Shown piece by piece: positions 30,628 to 38,545 of a stretch of DNA of 42,490 nt. The stretch's first letter is position 1. Each line of letters opens with the position of its first letter. Location: the NCBI GenBank assembly GCA_017415945.1, contig JAFQDR010000208.1, forward strand, positions 1 to 42,490, given 5' to 3'. This stretch comes from Oscillospiraceae bacterium. Lineage in GTDB: Bacteria > Bacillota_A > Clostridia > Oscillospirales > Oscillospiraceae. The notes under the pieces are model-generated. The model had not been told where the DNA came from. It was given only the letters and a program-made list of their open reading frames with translations, and made no database searches. A program made the position numbers and the translations under genes.

Positions 30628-32919
30628 ATGGAACACCATACTCATACACATGACGAGCATTGCGGCTGCGGGCAGGACCACCACGGTCACGAACGAATGC
30701 CTCGCAAGCCCCTGCATCTCCACGATCATCACCATCATCCCCACGAGAGCTGCGGCTGTAACCCCGCTCTCAGCGCCACCGCTGTGGCGGAGCCCCCCAA
30801 GACCGCACTGCCCCAGAAGATCTACATACTGGAAAATCTGGGCTGTGCCAACTGCGCGGCAAAGATGGAAGCCAAAATCGCCGCCTTAGATGAGGTGGAG
30901 TACGCCTCTATTACCTACGCCACCAAGCAGCTGCGCATTGCGGCACGAGATGTGCACAAGCTCCTGCCCCAAATCACCGAAATCGTGCAGAGCATCGAGC
31001 CCGATGTGCGCATTGTCCCCTACCGCCGCACCAAGCAGGATGCGGAGGAACGGGAAATTCAGGAGGCCAAGGACAGCGTTGCCATGCAGCATTCCGTGGC
31101 CCTCATCGCCGCCTGTGCCGTGACCATGATCGGCGGTCTGCTGCTGCGGCATTTCGAGCTCATTCCCAACAGCCTGTTCCTATTGATGATGCTGTTCGGC
31201 TACCTGCTGTGCGGGGGTGAGGTACTGAAGGAGGCTTTCGGGAACATCCGCCGCGGGCAGATCTTCGACGAAAACTTCCTCATGTCCGTTGCCACCATCG
31301 GTGCCTTCTGCATCGGCAGCTACGAGGAGGCTCTGGGTGTTATGCTGTTTTACCGTGTGGGCGAGCTGTTTGAGGACATTGCCACCCGCCGCAGCCGCAG
31401 CCAGATCATGGATGCGGTGGATCTGCGCCCCGATGTGGTACGCTGGGTCAAGGGGGACACCGTGAAGATCATCCCTGCGGAAAACGCCGACATCGGGGAT
31501 ATCCTGCTGATTCGTCCCGGTGACCGTGTACCTCTGGACGGCACCGTGACCGAAGGCGCAAGCTTTATGGACACCTCCGCTATTACAGGGGAGCCCGTCC
31601 CCGTTTCCGTTTCCGCGGGCAGCGAGCTGACCTCCGGCTGGGTCAACGGCGAGGGTGTGCTGAAAATGCGAGTAGAAAAATATCTGGAGGACTCCATGGT
31701 CACCCGTATTCTGGATGCCGTGGAAAACGCCGCCGCATCCAAGCCCTCCATTGACCGCTTCATCACCCGCTTCAGTCGGGTCTATACCCCCATCGTTTGT
31801 CTGATCGCTCTGCTGACCGCCGTGATCCCTTCCGTCGTTACGGGAGATTGGGCACACTGGGTCTACACCGCATTGAGCTTCCTTGTCATCAGCTGTCCCT
31901 GCGCACTGGTGCTGAGCGTGCCTCTGGCATTCTTCTGCGGCATCGGTCGGGGCTCCAAGAGCGGTATTTTGTTCAAGGGCGGTGCCGCACTGGAAGCCCT
32001 GTGCAAGGTGAAAGCCGTTGCTATGGACAAAACGGGCACCCTCACCAAGGGCGAGTTCCGTGTACAGAGCTGTATCCCCGCCGTGGACACTGTTTCCGAA
32101 ATCGAGCTGCTGGCATTGGCTGCCGCCTGTGAGCAGAGCTCCAACCACCCCATCGCCCGCAGCATTACATCCGCAGCCCTTGAAATGCGCGCAGTGCTCC
32201 CCACCGTGTCCGGTCTGCGGGAAATCACAGGTTTTGGCATCTCCGCTGTCACGGACGGTGAGACCGTTCTGTGTGGCAGCGAAAAGCTGCTGACTGACCA
32301 CGGTATATCCGTCCCCCACGCACACCACCACGGTACGCAGGTGTTGCTGGCCAAGGGCGGAGCGTATCTGGGCCGCATCCGCATCAGTGACAGCCCCAAG
32401 GCAGACGCAGCCCATGCAGTCAGCACATTGACCGCCAAGGGCATCACCGCCGCCATGCTGACGGGTGATACCCGCCACAGCGCAGAAGCCATTGCTGAGG
32501 AAGTGGGCATCAGCGATGTCCACGCAGGGCTGCTGCCTCATGAAAAATTGGAGGCCTTGGAGGACATCCGCGGCAAGTACGGTGCGGTCATGTTCGTAGG
32601 GGACGGCATCAACGATGCCCCCGTTTTGGCAGGTGCGGACGTAGGGGCCGCCATGGGCAGCGGTGCGGATGCCGCCATCGAAGCCGCCGACGTGGTATTT
32701 ATGACGGGAGAGGTCAGCGCGGTCCCCAAGGCGCTGGACATTGCCAAAGCCACCAACCGCATTGCCAAGCAGAATGTGGTCATCGCTCTTGCCATTAAGC
32801 TGGCGGTCATGGCACTGGGTCTGGGGGGACACGCAAATATGTGGTTTGCGGTCTTCGCCGACACAGGTGTAGCCATGCTGTGCATTTTGAATTCCATCCG
32901 CGTACTGTATAAGAAATAA
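30628..32919 (+). CDS. Zn2+/Cd2+/Pb2+-type P1B ATPase with His-rich N-terminus
   Basis: 763 residues. It exports divalent heavy metals at the cost of ATP. The first 45 residues are extremely His-rich (HHTHTHDEHCGCGQDHHGHE, later LHDHHHHPHE). A heavy-metal-associated domain with CxxC follows at Cys73/Cys76 (LGCANCAAKME). The transmembrane metal site is SCPCALV (Cys423, Cys425). The phosphorylated Asp467 is in DKTGT, the SNHPIA signature follows, and the hinge GDGINDAP is at 658-665. The final membrane segment ends ILNSIRVLYKK. The CPC motif and His-rich tail favour Zn/Cd (ZntA/CadA group) over Cu. GAAAGAGG precedes the ATG; an ArsR-type operator lies over the promoter. Confidence 0.94.
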   Translation: MEHHTHTHDEHCGCGQDHHGHERMPRKPLHLHDHHHHPHESCGCNPALSATAVAEPPKTALPQKIYILENLGCANCAAKMEAKIAALDEVEYASITYATKQLRIAARDVHKLLPQITEIVQSIEPDVRIVPYRRTKQDAEEREIQEAKDSVAMQHSVALIAACAVTMIGGLLLRHFELIPNSLFLLMMLFGYLLCGGEVLKEAFGNIRRGQIFDENFLMSVATIGAFCIGSYEEALGVMLFYRVGELFEDIATRRSRSQIMDAVDLRPDVVRWVKGDTVKIIPAENADIGDILLIRPGDRVPLDGTVTEGASFMDTSAITGEPVPVSVSAGSELTSGWVNGEGVLKMRVEKYLEDSMVTRILDAVENAAASKPSIDRFITRFSRVYTPIVCLIALLTAVIPSVVTGDWAHWVYTALSFLVISCPCALVLSVPLAFFCGIGRGSKSGILFKGGAALEALCKVKAVAMDKTGTLTKGEFRVQSCIPAVDTVSEIELLALAAACEQSSNHPIARSITSAALEMRAVLPTVSGLREITGFGISAVTDGETVLCGSEKLLTDHGISVPHAHHHGTQVLLAKGGAYLGRIRISDSPKADAAHAVSTLTAKGITAAMLTGDTRHSAEAIAEEVGISDVHAGLLPHEKLEALEDIRGKYGAVMFVGDGINDAPVLAGADVGAAMGSGADAAIEAADVVFMTGEVSAVPKALDIAKATNRIAKQNVVIALAIKLAVMALGLGGHANMWFAVFADTGVAMLCILNSIRVLYKK

Positions 32920-32931
32920 GATAAACAACGG

Positions 32932-33282
32932 GACGCGGGGACGGCTCTGTGTCTCACGGGAAGCTGTCATGGTTAGGCGATATTTTCCAATGAGACACAG
33001 AACTGTACCCTGTCCCTTTTCTCGATAAAGACAGGGTACAGGTCCATGTCTCAATGAACGCCGTACCTCATAATCGCGCATACCCGTGAGACACGGACCG
33101 GTCCCCCTGTCTTTCAGTTCGCCCCTACATTCGCCATTCTTAAAAAAACACGCACCCCGTAGGGCGGCTGCTTGCTGCCGCCGTTGCGCACCAATTTGAC
33201 TGCCATTGTAAACAAAAGCGGCGGGAGCAAGCGCCCGCCCTACCATTAAAATTAAAAGCCGCATCGATCGATGCGGCTCTTA
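32932..33282. repeat. Long direct repeat, copy 1
   Basis: About 350 bp. It includes nested palindromes (GGGGACGGCTCTGTGTCTCA with its complement, and GTACCCTGTCCC/GACAGGGTAC), two GTAGGG-type repeats (33159-33185 and 33218-33243) and a terminator. It matches 34765-35104 with few differences, mainly a 12-base insertion near 33121. It fills the whole gap between the ATPase and the anti-sigma gene. Confidence 0.9.
33254..33279 (-). terminator. Terminator of the sigma/anti-sigma operon
   Basis: On the minus strand AGCCGCATCGATCGATGCGGCT, then TTTAATTTT. It lies within long repeat copy 1, just after the anti-sigma stop. Confidence 0.8.
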
Positions 33283-33286
33283 TTAT

Positions 33287-34195
33287 TTATTCAATTGTAG
33301 CCAGTCTTGCGTAGTCCAAGCTCTGTGCCAGTTCCGTCATTACCGCTTTGTTACAGTCCTTGTTCCAATCATATACGATTACCGTCACAAAGCAATCCCC
33401 CAAATCTGCCATGACCAGACCGCGCTGCCCAATATCACTGCCATATGCATCGTACAGCGTATCGGACAAACCTATTGCCACAGACTCTCCCGTGGGGGTA
33501 GTGTGGTTCCAATAGCTCCATTGATCTGCGTCCCAAATTTCAAAGCCTGCAGTAGGCATACTACCCTTCACAGTACGGATGATGCTGTATCCTACTACCA
33601 CGCCGTCACTGCTTGTAAAGTCTCCGGATTCTTTGAAATTGCCATTGTCGTACTGATAGTAGGTGCCCTCTGTACCATACAGCAGATGCTGCTTTCTGCC
33701 GCCGCTTTCTACGTTTTCCACAAGCTTCAAATCGTACTTTTCCGCAGTTTTCAACAGTTGATCGTACATTTCCTCATTATATGCACCATAATAGCCTGCC
33801 GCTTGAGGCAAACCCTCCGAATCTTCGTCGGCAATCTCATTGTTTTCCACATACTCCCAATAGTATGCATCCCATTCTGCGTATGCCACTGCCTCAGAAC
33901 TGTCTGCATAGCCGTGGATGGCAATGGGCTGACGGGTGGATGCGTTTTCTGCCGCATTCTCTATCGTCGGGCCACTCTGATATTCGTCGGGCATAATAAA
34001 ATCTTTGATGCCGAACAAGTCTGTTGCGTATGCTGTCAGAGACAGGGCCAGCAGCAATGCCGCCGCCAATGCCACGGATACTGCACGGCGCATGGGAGTG
34101 TGTTTTTGATTTGCTTTCATATAAATTTCCTCCGGGTCAAATTCCGCAGAAGGACGGACCCCAGAGAATGTTCGCTTGTAGTCATCCTTAAACAT
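33287..34195 (-). CDS. Probable membrane-bound anti-sigma factor
   Basis: 302 residues. A short cytoplasmic N-terminus (about 35 residues) is followed by one transmembrane helix (RRAVSVALAAALLLALSLTA, about 36-56) and an outer domain of about 245 residues, rich in Tyr, Asp and Glu. The C-terminal part (VVVGYSIIRTVKGSMPTAGF, then LVMADLGDCFVTVIVYDW) resembles DUF4367-type sensor domains seen in anti-sigma factors. It overlaps the sigma gene by eight bases, the usual sign of a sigma/anti-sigma pair. The signal sensed is unknown. Confidence 0.75.
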   Translation of the reverse strand: MFKDDYKRTFSGVRPSAEFDPEEIYMKANQKHTPMRRAVSVALAAALLLALSLTAYATDLFGIKDFIMPDEYQSGPTIENAAENASTRQPIAIHGYADSSEAVAYAEWDAYYWEYVENNEIADEDSEGLPQAAGYYGAYNEEMYDQLLKTAEKYDLKLVENVESGGRKQHLLYGTEGTYYQYDNGNFKESGDFTSSDGVVVGYSIIRTVKGSMPTAGFEIWDADQWSYWNHTTPTGESVAIGLSDTLYDAYGSDIGQRGLVMADLGDCFVTVIVYDWNKDCNKAVMTELAQSLDYARLATIE

Positions 34196-34667
34196 GGTTC
34201 GCTCCTTCCGTCAAGTCGTATTTCAGTCGCTTACGGGCTCGGTGCAGCCGCGAGGTCACGGCAGTCACCTTCAGCCCCATCAGATCCGCGATCTCCTTCA
34301 CAGTCAAATCCTCGTAATAAAATAGGTAGAGGATGGTGCGGTGCTGCTCAGGCAGCCCCATAACCGCCATGAAAAGCTCGCTATCCTTTGGGTCGGTGAA
34401 GGGAATGTCACGGCACAGCTCGTCTATGGGCACAGCCTTTTTCCAAGGATTGCGCCACAGGCTTGTGCATTGGTTCAAGGTCACACGGATCAGCCAGTGC
34501 TTGGTGTTTTGCTCGTCCGCAAAGCCGCCCTTATGGAGATACAGCTTCAGCAGCACATCCTGCATCACGTCCTCCGCATCCGCAGGATTCCGCAAACGAT
34601 TGAGGGCAATGCGGTACACCATATCCCGATATTCGCAAGCCAATGCCTCGAATTGTGCCTTCTCCAT
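34188..34667 (-). CDS. ECF-type RNA polymerase sigma factor
   Basis: 159 residues. Region 2 is YRDMVYRIALNRLRNPADAE then DVMQDVLLKLY (about 13-43), the core-binding and -10-reading part. Region 4 is LPEQHRTILYLFYYEDLTVK then EIADLMGLKVTAVTSRLHRA (about 103-147), a -35-reading HTH. There is no region 1 or 3, so it belongs to the ECF group. GGGAGGTG lies before the ATG. Probably held inactive by the membrane protein encoded downstream. Confidence 0.93.
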   Translation of the reverse strand: MEKAQFEALACEYRDMVYRIALNRLRNPADAEDVMQDVLLKLYLHKGGFADEQNTKHWLIRVTLNQCTSLWRNPWKKAVPIDELCRDIPFTDPKDSELFMAVMGLPEQHRTILYLFYYEDLTVKEIADLMGLKVTAVTSRLHRARKRLKYDLTEGANHV

Positions 34668-34704
34668 CCCTTCACCTCCCTTTGGTGTTTGAAAGCTTTC
34701 ATCT

Positions 34705-34734
34705 ATAATACGCCTGGGACAATGGATTTGTCAC
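34705..34734 (-). promoter_or_regulatory. Possible promoter of the sigma/anti-sigma operon
   Basis: On the minus strand GTGACA, 18-base spacer, TATTAT, ending about 38 bases before the ATG. The housekeeping-type match is moderate; an ECF-type autoregulated promoter is not obvious. Confidence 0.45.
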
Positions 34735-34764
34735 CGATATTGGAAAATTTTCTTCCGCACCCTG

Positions 34765-35104
34765 TAGGGACACGGGGACGGCTCTGTGTCTCACGGTACG
34801 CCGTCATGGTTAGGCTGTATTGTAAAATGAGACACAGAACTGTACCCTGTCCCGTTTCTCGATAAAGACAGGGTACAGGTCCATGTCTCAATGAACGCCG
34901 TACCTCATAATCGCGCATACCCGTGAGACACGGACCGGTCCCCCTGTCTTTCAGTTCGCCATTCTTAAAAAAACACGCACCCCGTAGGGCGGCTGCTTGC
35001 TGCCGCCGTTACGCACCGATTGGACTGCCATTGTAAACAAAAAAGGCGGGAGCAAGCGCCCGCCCTACCATTAAATTTAAAAGCCGCATCAATCGATGCG
35101 GCTC
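34765..35104. repeat. Long direct repeat, copy 2
   Basis: Second copy of the ~350-bp unit at 32932-33282, in the same orientation. It has the same nested palindromes, GTAGGG repeats (34984-35010, 35045-35068) and terminator. With copy 1 it brackets the sigma/anti-sigma genes. Confidence 0.9.
35079..35103 (-). terminator. Terminator of the arsR gene
   Basis: On the minus strand GAGCCGCAT pairs with ATGCGGCTT followed by TTAAATTTAA; part of long repeat copy 2. Confidence 0.75.
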
Positions 35105-35111
35105 ATTTGTT

Positions 35112-35456
35112 TTATCTCTTTTCAATAATGTGTTCATGCTCATCGCCGGGCTCCAGCACGTGTTCCAAGCCCATGGCAAGGATCAGCACGATGTGGTCGT
35201 CAATGAGCCGATAGTAAATGCTCTGTCCCGCGCGGCGATTGCCCACCACGCCCTTCTCCTTCAAAAAGCGCAGCTGATGGGAGGTGGCAGACTGGCTGAT
35301 GCCCACGGCCTCGGCGATCTCCCCCACACGTTTTTCCCCGTCCAGCAGACTGTACAGCAGCTTAATGCGGGTGGGGTCGGCGAACACCGTATAGAAATCC
35401 GCCAACTCCTGCATTTCCCCATCCGTGGGTTTTTTTTCAAAGCTAAAATGTGTCAT
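35112..35456 (-). CDS. ArsR/SmtB-family metal-responsive repressor
   Basis: A 114-residue winged-helix repressor. The HTH is VGEIAEAVGISQSATSHQLR (about 45-64) with the wing LKEKGVVGNRRAGQSIYYRL. The last helix reads DDHIVLILAMGLEHVLEPGD then EHEH. The D-x-H...H pattern matches the alpha-5 zinc site of CzrA/SmtB, and ADPTRIKLLYSL in helix 3 lacks the CxC arsenic site. It therefore likely senses Zn or Cd and controls the P-type ATPase at 30628, whose promoter has a matching operator. The start at 35456 has AAGGTGG seven bases upstream. Confidence 0.9.
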   Translation of the reverse strand: MTHFSFEKKPTDGEMQELADFYTVFADPTRIKLLYSLLDGEKRVGEIAEAVGISQSATSHQLRFLKEKGVVGNRRAGQSIYYRLIDDHIVLILAMGLEHVLEPGDEHEHIIEKR

Positions 35457-35515
35457 GGGCACACCACCTTTCTAAACGTCATGTCGCCGGTTTTATATCA
35501 TCCATAATCCAAACG

Positions 35516-35805
35516 CCTCGCAGAGTTCGCCGCAAAGCGGCGAATGAAATCCAATCTATTTTTCGTCGCGACATGTGCGTGACGAAAAATACAGCTCGGC
35601 CCGCAAACGTGCGAGCATTAGTTGCCCAAAACAAAAGTGACACTTTTGTTTTGAGACGGAAATTGTTCTGCATTCTATGGAATCTTGTTCACACTTGAGC
35701 AAGATGAAATAATAAGCAGAACAATTTCCAAGCGCTGCAGCGGGCTGCAAGTCCATTGCCAACGGCAGGGACATTCTCACCCAAAAGCCAAAGGCTTTTG
35801 GGTGA
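35516..35805 (-). repeat. Structured multi-hairpin element, copy R3 (longest)
   Basis: On the minus strand a terminal hairpin, TCACCCAAAAGCC/GGCTTTTGGGTGA, starts three bases after the zinc-ribbon gene stop. CCCTGCCGTTGGCAATGG follows. Two extra hairpins come next: GGAAATTGTTCTGC/GCAGAACAATTTCC (14 bp, arms at 35658-35671 and 35716-35729) and CAAAACAAAAGTG/CACTTTTGTTTTG (35627-35653). The core hairpin ATTTTTCGTC/GACGAAAAAT (35558-35590) and TTCGCCG/CGGCGAA complete it. It fills the gap between the zinc-ribbon gene and arsR. Confidence 0.8.
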
Positions 35806-35808
35806 AGA

Positions 35809-36513
35809 TCAAAAGTGCATACGCTTCCGCAGCTCGTTTCTGGCCCCCTTATGGTGCAGCACCGCAAACAAGATCACGTCGATAGCCACACAGCAGGCCA
35901 GCACCACAGCCGACCAGGTCAATCGGATGGTGCGGTTAAAATGGAAGCCCGTCAGCACCTGCACGGACACGCATACCACCGCAACAATGGCAAAGAAGAT
36001 CATCACCTTTGCAATGGCAGGGGTTTTCATACGAATGGTAAACAAATAGAATATCTCCAACAGCAGCGTCCCCAGCACAATAATGGGCAGGGCAATTTCG
36101 GGATACCAGCCCTGTCCGGGGTGGAGCACCGCGATCATGCCCACATACAGCCCGATCACCGTTCCGTCCAAGCCAATGGCAAGGAAGGGGTTCAGCTTTT
36201 CCCGCAGGAACACAGGCAGCAGATGTACCCACAGCAGCCCAAACAGTCCAATGATATACAGGGACCATCGGGTGCGGTCAAACACCAGCCAGTTCAGCCC
36301 GCCGCATACCACAGAGGCCGTCACCAAAATAATGGTCAAAAGGCTCAGCAGCTCACGGGAGTCTACTTTTTCGGAGGCACCGACATTCTTAGGATAGGGT
36401 GTGGGTGAGTCCACATCCACGGGGCAGTTGGGATTATACACCTTGGTGCTGCACAGGGGGCAATATGCCCGTGTTTTGTCCAGCTCCACGCCGCAGTTCA
36501 CACAGTATGACAT
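35809..36513 (-). CDS. Zinc-ribbon membrane protein (DUF6320-like)
   Basis: 234 residues. An N-terminal zinc ribbon (CVNCGVELDKTRAYCPLC, residues 4-21) is followed by a polar linker and about six transmembrane helices from residue 54 on. Proteins of this layout sit next to condensation-like acyltransferases in many Clostridia, as here. Function is unknown; a role in lipid or envelope acylation is only inferred from the partner. The ATG lies one base after the acyltransferase stop, with AGGAGG inside that gene, so the pair is translationally coupled. Confidence 0.75.
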   Translation of the reverse strand: MSYCVNCGVELDKTRAYCPLCSTKVYNPNCPVDVDSPTPYPKNVGASEKVDSRELLSLLTIILVTASVVCGGLNWLVFDRTRWSLYIIGLFGLLWVHLLPVFLREKLNPFLAIGLDGTVIGLYVGMIAVLHPGQGWYPEIALPIIVLGTLLLEIFYLFTIRMKTPAIAKVMIFFAIVAVVCVSVQVLTGFHFNRTIRLTWSAVVLACCVAIDVILFAVLHHKGARNELRKRMHF

Positions 36514-36514
36514 C

Positions 36515-37834
36515 TCAGCACCCCTCCTTTCGATTGGATTCGATTTTCACATGAATACCGTCCCGCACCAGCTTTGTAAAGAAGTAGCGTTCCACATCCG
36601 CTTCCTTAATACTGCTGGAGAAATTGACGATCAGTTGGTTGTTATAGCTCATAATGGCGCAGTTGGTGCGATTGGAGAAGGGCTGTCCCAGAATCCCCTC
36701 GATGCGGGTCACAAAGGGTGCCATCTCCTCGGGTACGGGGATGATACCCAGATTGGTCAGCCCCGCGCTGGACTGGCCGTCCTGCACATTGCGGTAGAAC
36801 TCACGCACCACCAGCTCCTTGATAAACAGGGGCACCACACGAATAAGGGGGTTTTTGTATGTGGTGGTGTTGGTGGTCATGTCCGCGTTCATAAACTTCT
36901 CATTGATATAGTAGCGCATGAAGTGGTGCACCTGCTTCACAATATCCTCGAAGCTGTAATCCCCCATACGGGGGTCGATGGCGGGGTACACCATATTGAT
37001 GAAGTTGCGCAGGGTCTTGGAGGGGAAGAACTGCCGCAGATTCACGGGCATAGCGATCTTCACAGGCCGCAGCTTGTGGGGCTTATCGTCCGCCTGCTTA
37101 TGCAGCAGTGCCCACAGCAGCACCGCATTCAGATACTCCGTCACCGATGCTCCGTAGGACTTGGCCACCTTGTACACCTGATTGGAGTCCATAATGCCGC
37201 TGATAATATTTAATGTATAGAAGGGCTCATAGGTGCCCCGCACACTGTAGGCCTTGCCGCTTGTACGCCCGGGAGTCACCTTAGCGGAGGCATAGCGCAG
37301 GTAGGCATCCTCCAGCTCCTCGGGGTGGGGCTCCTCGCTGATGTCCAGTACCCCGTTGGTGTTGGAGATCTCGTGGCCCAGCAGCCGCAGATACTGTGCG
37401 GTCAGGGTCTTCAGCAGACACAAGCCACCAAAGCCGTCCGCCAGAGAATGGAACATCTCAATGGAAATGCGCTTGTTGTAATAGTAGACACGGATGAGGT
37501 ACCGATTGTTGCTGCGGAAGTGCATGGGCATACAGGGATTCACAATGTCGGGACGCACAAATGGACCGGGTCTGTGGTTGGGTTCCAGATACCGCCAAAA
37601 CAGTCCCGTCCGCATAGCCACTTTGTATGCGGGGAACCGAGGCAAGGTCATATCCAGAGCCTGCTGCAGAACATCCGGCCTGATTTCTTCCGTCAACGTA
37701 ATGGACACGCGATACACATTGGAGAAGGTTCGCCGCTGCAGGGTGGGATACACCATCCCCGACAGGTCCAGCCGATACCAGGTATTGCGGTCTTTTTTCT
37801 TATCGTGTCGTTTCATCATATTCATATTATACAT
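36515..37834 (-). CDS. Condensation/alcohol-acetyltransferase-like acyltransferase
   Basis: About 439 residues from the first ATG. The active-site motif HxxxDG is present as HSLADG within EMFHSLADGFGGL (about residues 138-150), typical of the chloramphenicol-acetyltransferase-like fold used by NRPS condensation domains, AATase and polyketide-associated acyltransferases. MPVNLRQFFPSKTLRNFIN and LTNLGIIPVPEEM are further family-like blocks. The substrate is unknown. Start choice is uncertain: codons 2-3 (TAT AAT) form a consensus -10 box, so translation may begin at Met4, Met6 or Met7. It forms an operon with the zinc-ribbon membrane protein. Confidence 0.78.
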   Translation of the reverse strand: MYNMNMMKRHDKKKDRNTWYRLDLSGMVYPTLQRRTFSNVYRVSITLTEEIRPDVLQQALDMTLPRFPAYKVAMRTGLFWRYLEPNHRPGPFVRPDIVNPCMPMHFRSNNRYLIRVYYYNKRISIEMFHSLADGFGGLCLLKTLTAQYLRLLGHEISNTNGVLDISEEPHPEELEDAYLRYASAKVTPGRTSGKAYSVRGTYEPFYTLNIISGIMDSNQVYKVAKSYGASVTEYLNAVLLWALLHKQADDKPHKLRPVKIAMPVNLRQFFPSKTLRNFINMVYPAIDPRMGDYSFEDIVKQVHHFMRYYINEKFMNADMTTNTTTYKNPLIRVVPLFIKELVVREFYRNVQDGQSSAGLTNLGIIPVPEEMAPFVTRIEGILGQPFSNRTNCAIMSYNNQLIVNFSSSIKEADVERYFFTKLVRDGIHVKIESNRKEGC

Positions 37835-37854
37835 GATTCCGCCCGCTTAATCAA
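37826..37854 (-). promoter_or_regulatory. Promoter overlapping the start of the acyltransferase frame
   Basis: On the minus strand TTGATT (37854-37849), 17-base spacer, TATAAT (37831-37826). The expected start base is near 37819, the A of an in-frame ATG, which would give a leaderless mRNA. Confidence 0.55.
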
Positions 37855-37975
37855 CAATTTAACAGGTTGGTCCGTGGAAAACACAGGAATCGGATGAAAA
37901 GTGTTGCAGATTTCACCGTCAAAGTGTTTATATAAGTATAAGCTTATTTTCAGAATACGAAAGGGGTGCTTTGAG

Positions 37976-38545
37976 ATGGAATCAGGCAATAGCTCCACGG
38001 CATATGATGAGCAGCAATTCATTACGGAGCTGTATGAAAACTATCAATACATCATGTACGCCACAGTCAGAAAACATATTTCCGCCGATAGCATAGGAGA
38101 CGATTTGGTGCAGGAGGCAATCATGCGGCTGATCCCCAAGACTTCCCTTCTCCGCCAATTGAGCAAGCCCGCATTGACTACATATATCGTCTATACCGTA
38201 CGAAATGTGACCTTAAACTATCTGCGGGGGAAATCCGCGGAAAGCAATCATGTTTTTTATGCGCTTTTTGAAGGCTTTGAGGATGACTATGCCACAGAGG
38301 GCCGCCACGTGGAATCCACTGTCATACAGCACGACCGCATTTCCGAATTTAGGTCCATTCTGAAAAAGCTCCCCAAAAAGCAGCAGGACGTGCTGATTCG
38401 AAAATATTACCTCAAGCAAAGCGATGAGGAAATTGCCCGCAGCCTAAACTGTAAGGCAAGCAGTGTTCGCATGATGCTGACCAGAGCCCGTCGTGATGCA
38501 ATGGCAATGCTGAAAAAGGAGGGATTTACATATGAAGTCTTATGA
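37976..38545 (+). CDS. Sigma-70 family (ECF-like) sigma factor
   Basis: 189 residues. Region 2 is diverged (YENYQYIMYATVRKHISADS, then DLVQEAIMRLI). Region 4 is clear: LPKKQQDVLIRKYYLKQSDE then EIARSLNCKASSVRMMLTRA (about 132-171). The start at 37976 has AAAGGGG upstream. The next gene, a membrane protein with a DUF4367-like outer domain, overlaps by 14 bases, so the two form a sigma/anti-sigma pair. It is divergent from the acyltransferase operon. Confidence 0.88.
   Translation: MESGNSSTAYDEQQFITELYENYQYIMYATVRKHISADSIGDDLVQEAIMRLIPKTSLLRQLSKPALTTYIVYTVRNVTLNYLRGKSAESNHVFYALFEGFEDDYATEGRHVESTVIQHDRISEFRSILKKLPKKQQDVLIRKYYLKQSDEEIARSLNCKASSVRMMLTRARRDAMAMLKKEGFTYEVL

Noticed and set aside
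31180..33264. 694-residue minus-strand frame opposite the P-type ATPase
   Set aside because: The plus strand has all P1B ATPase motifs; the opposite frame crosses into the repeat region and has no recognisable domain.
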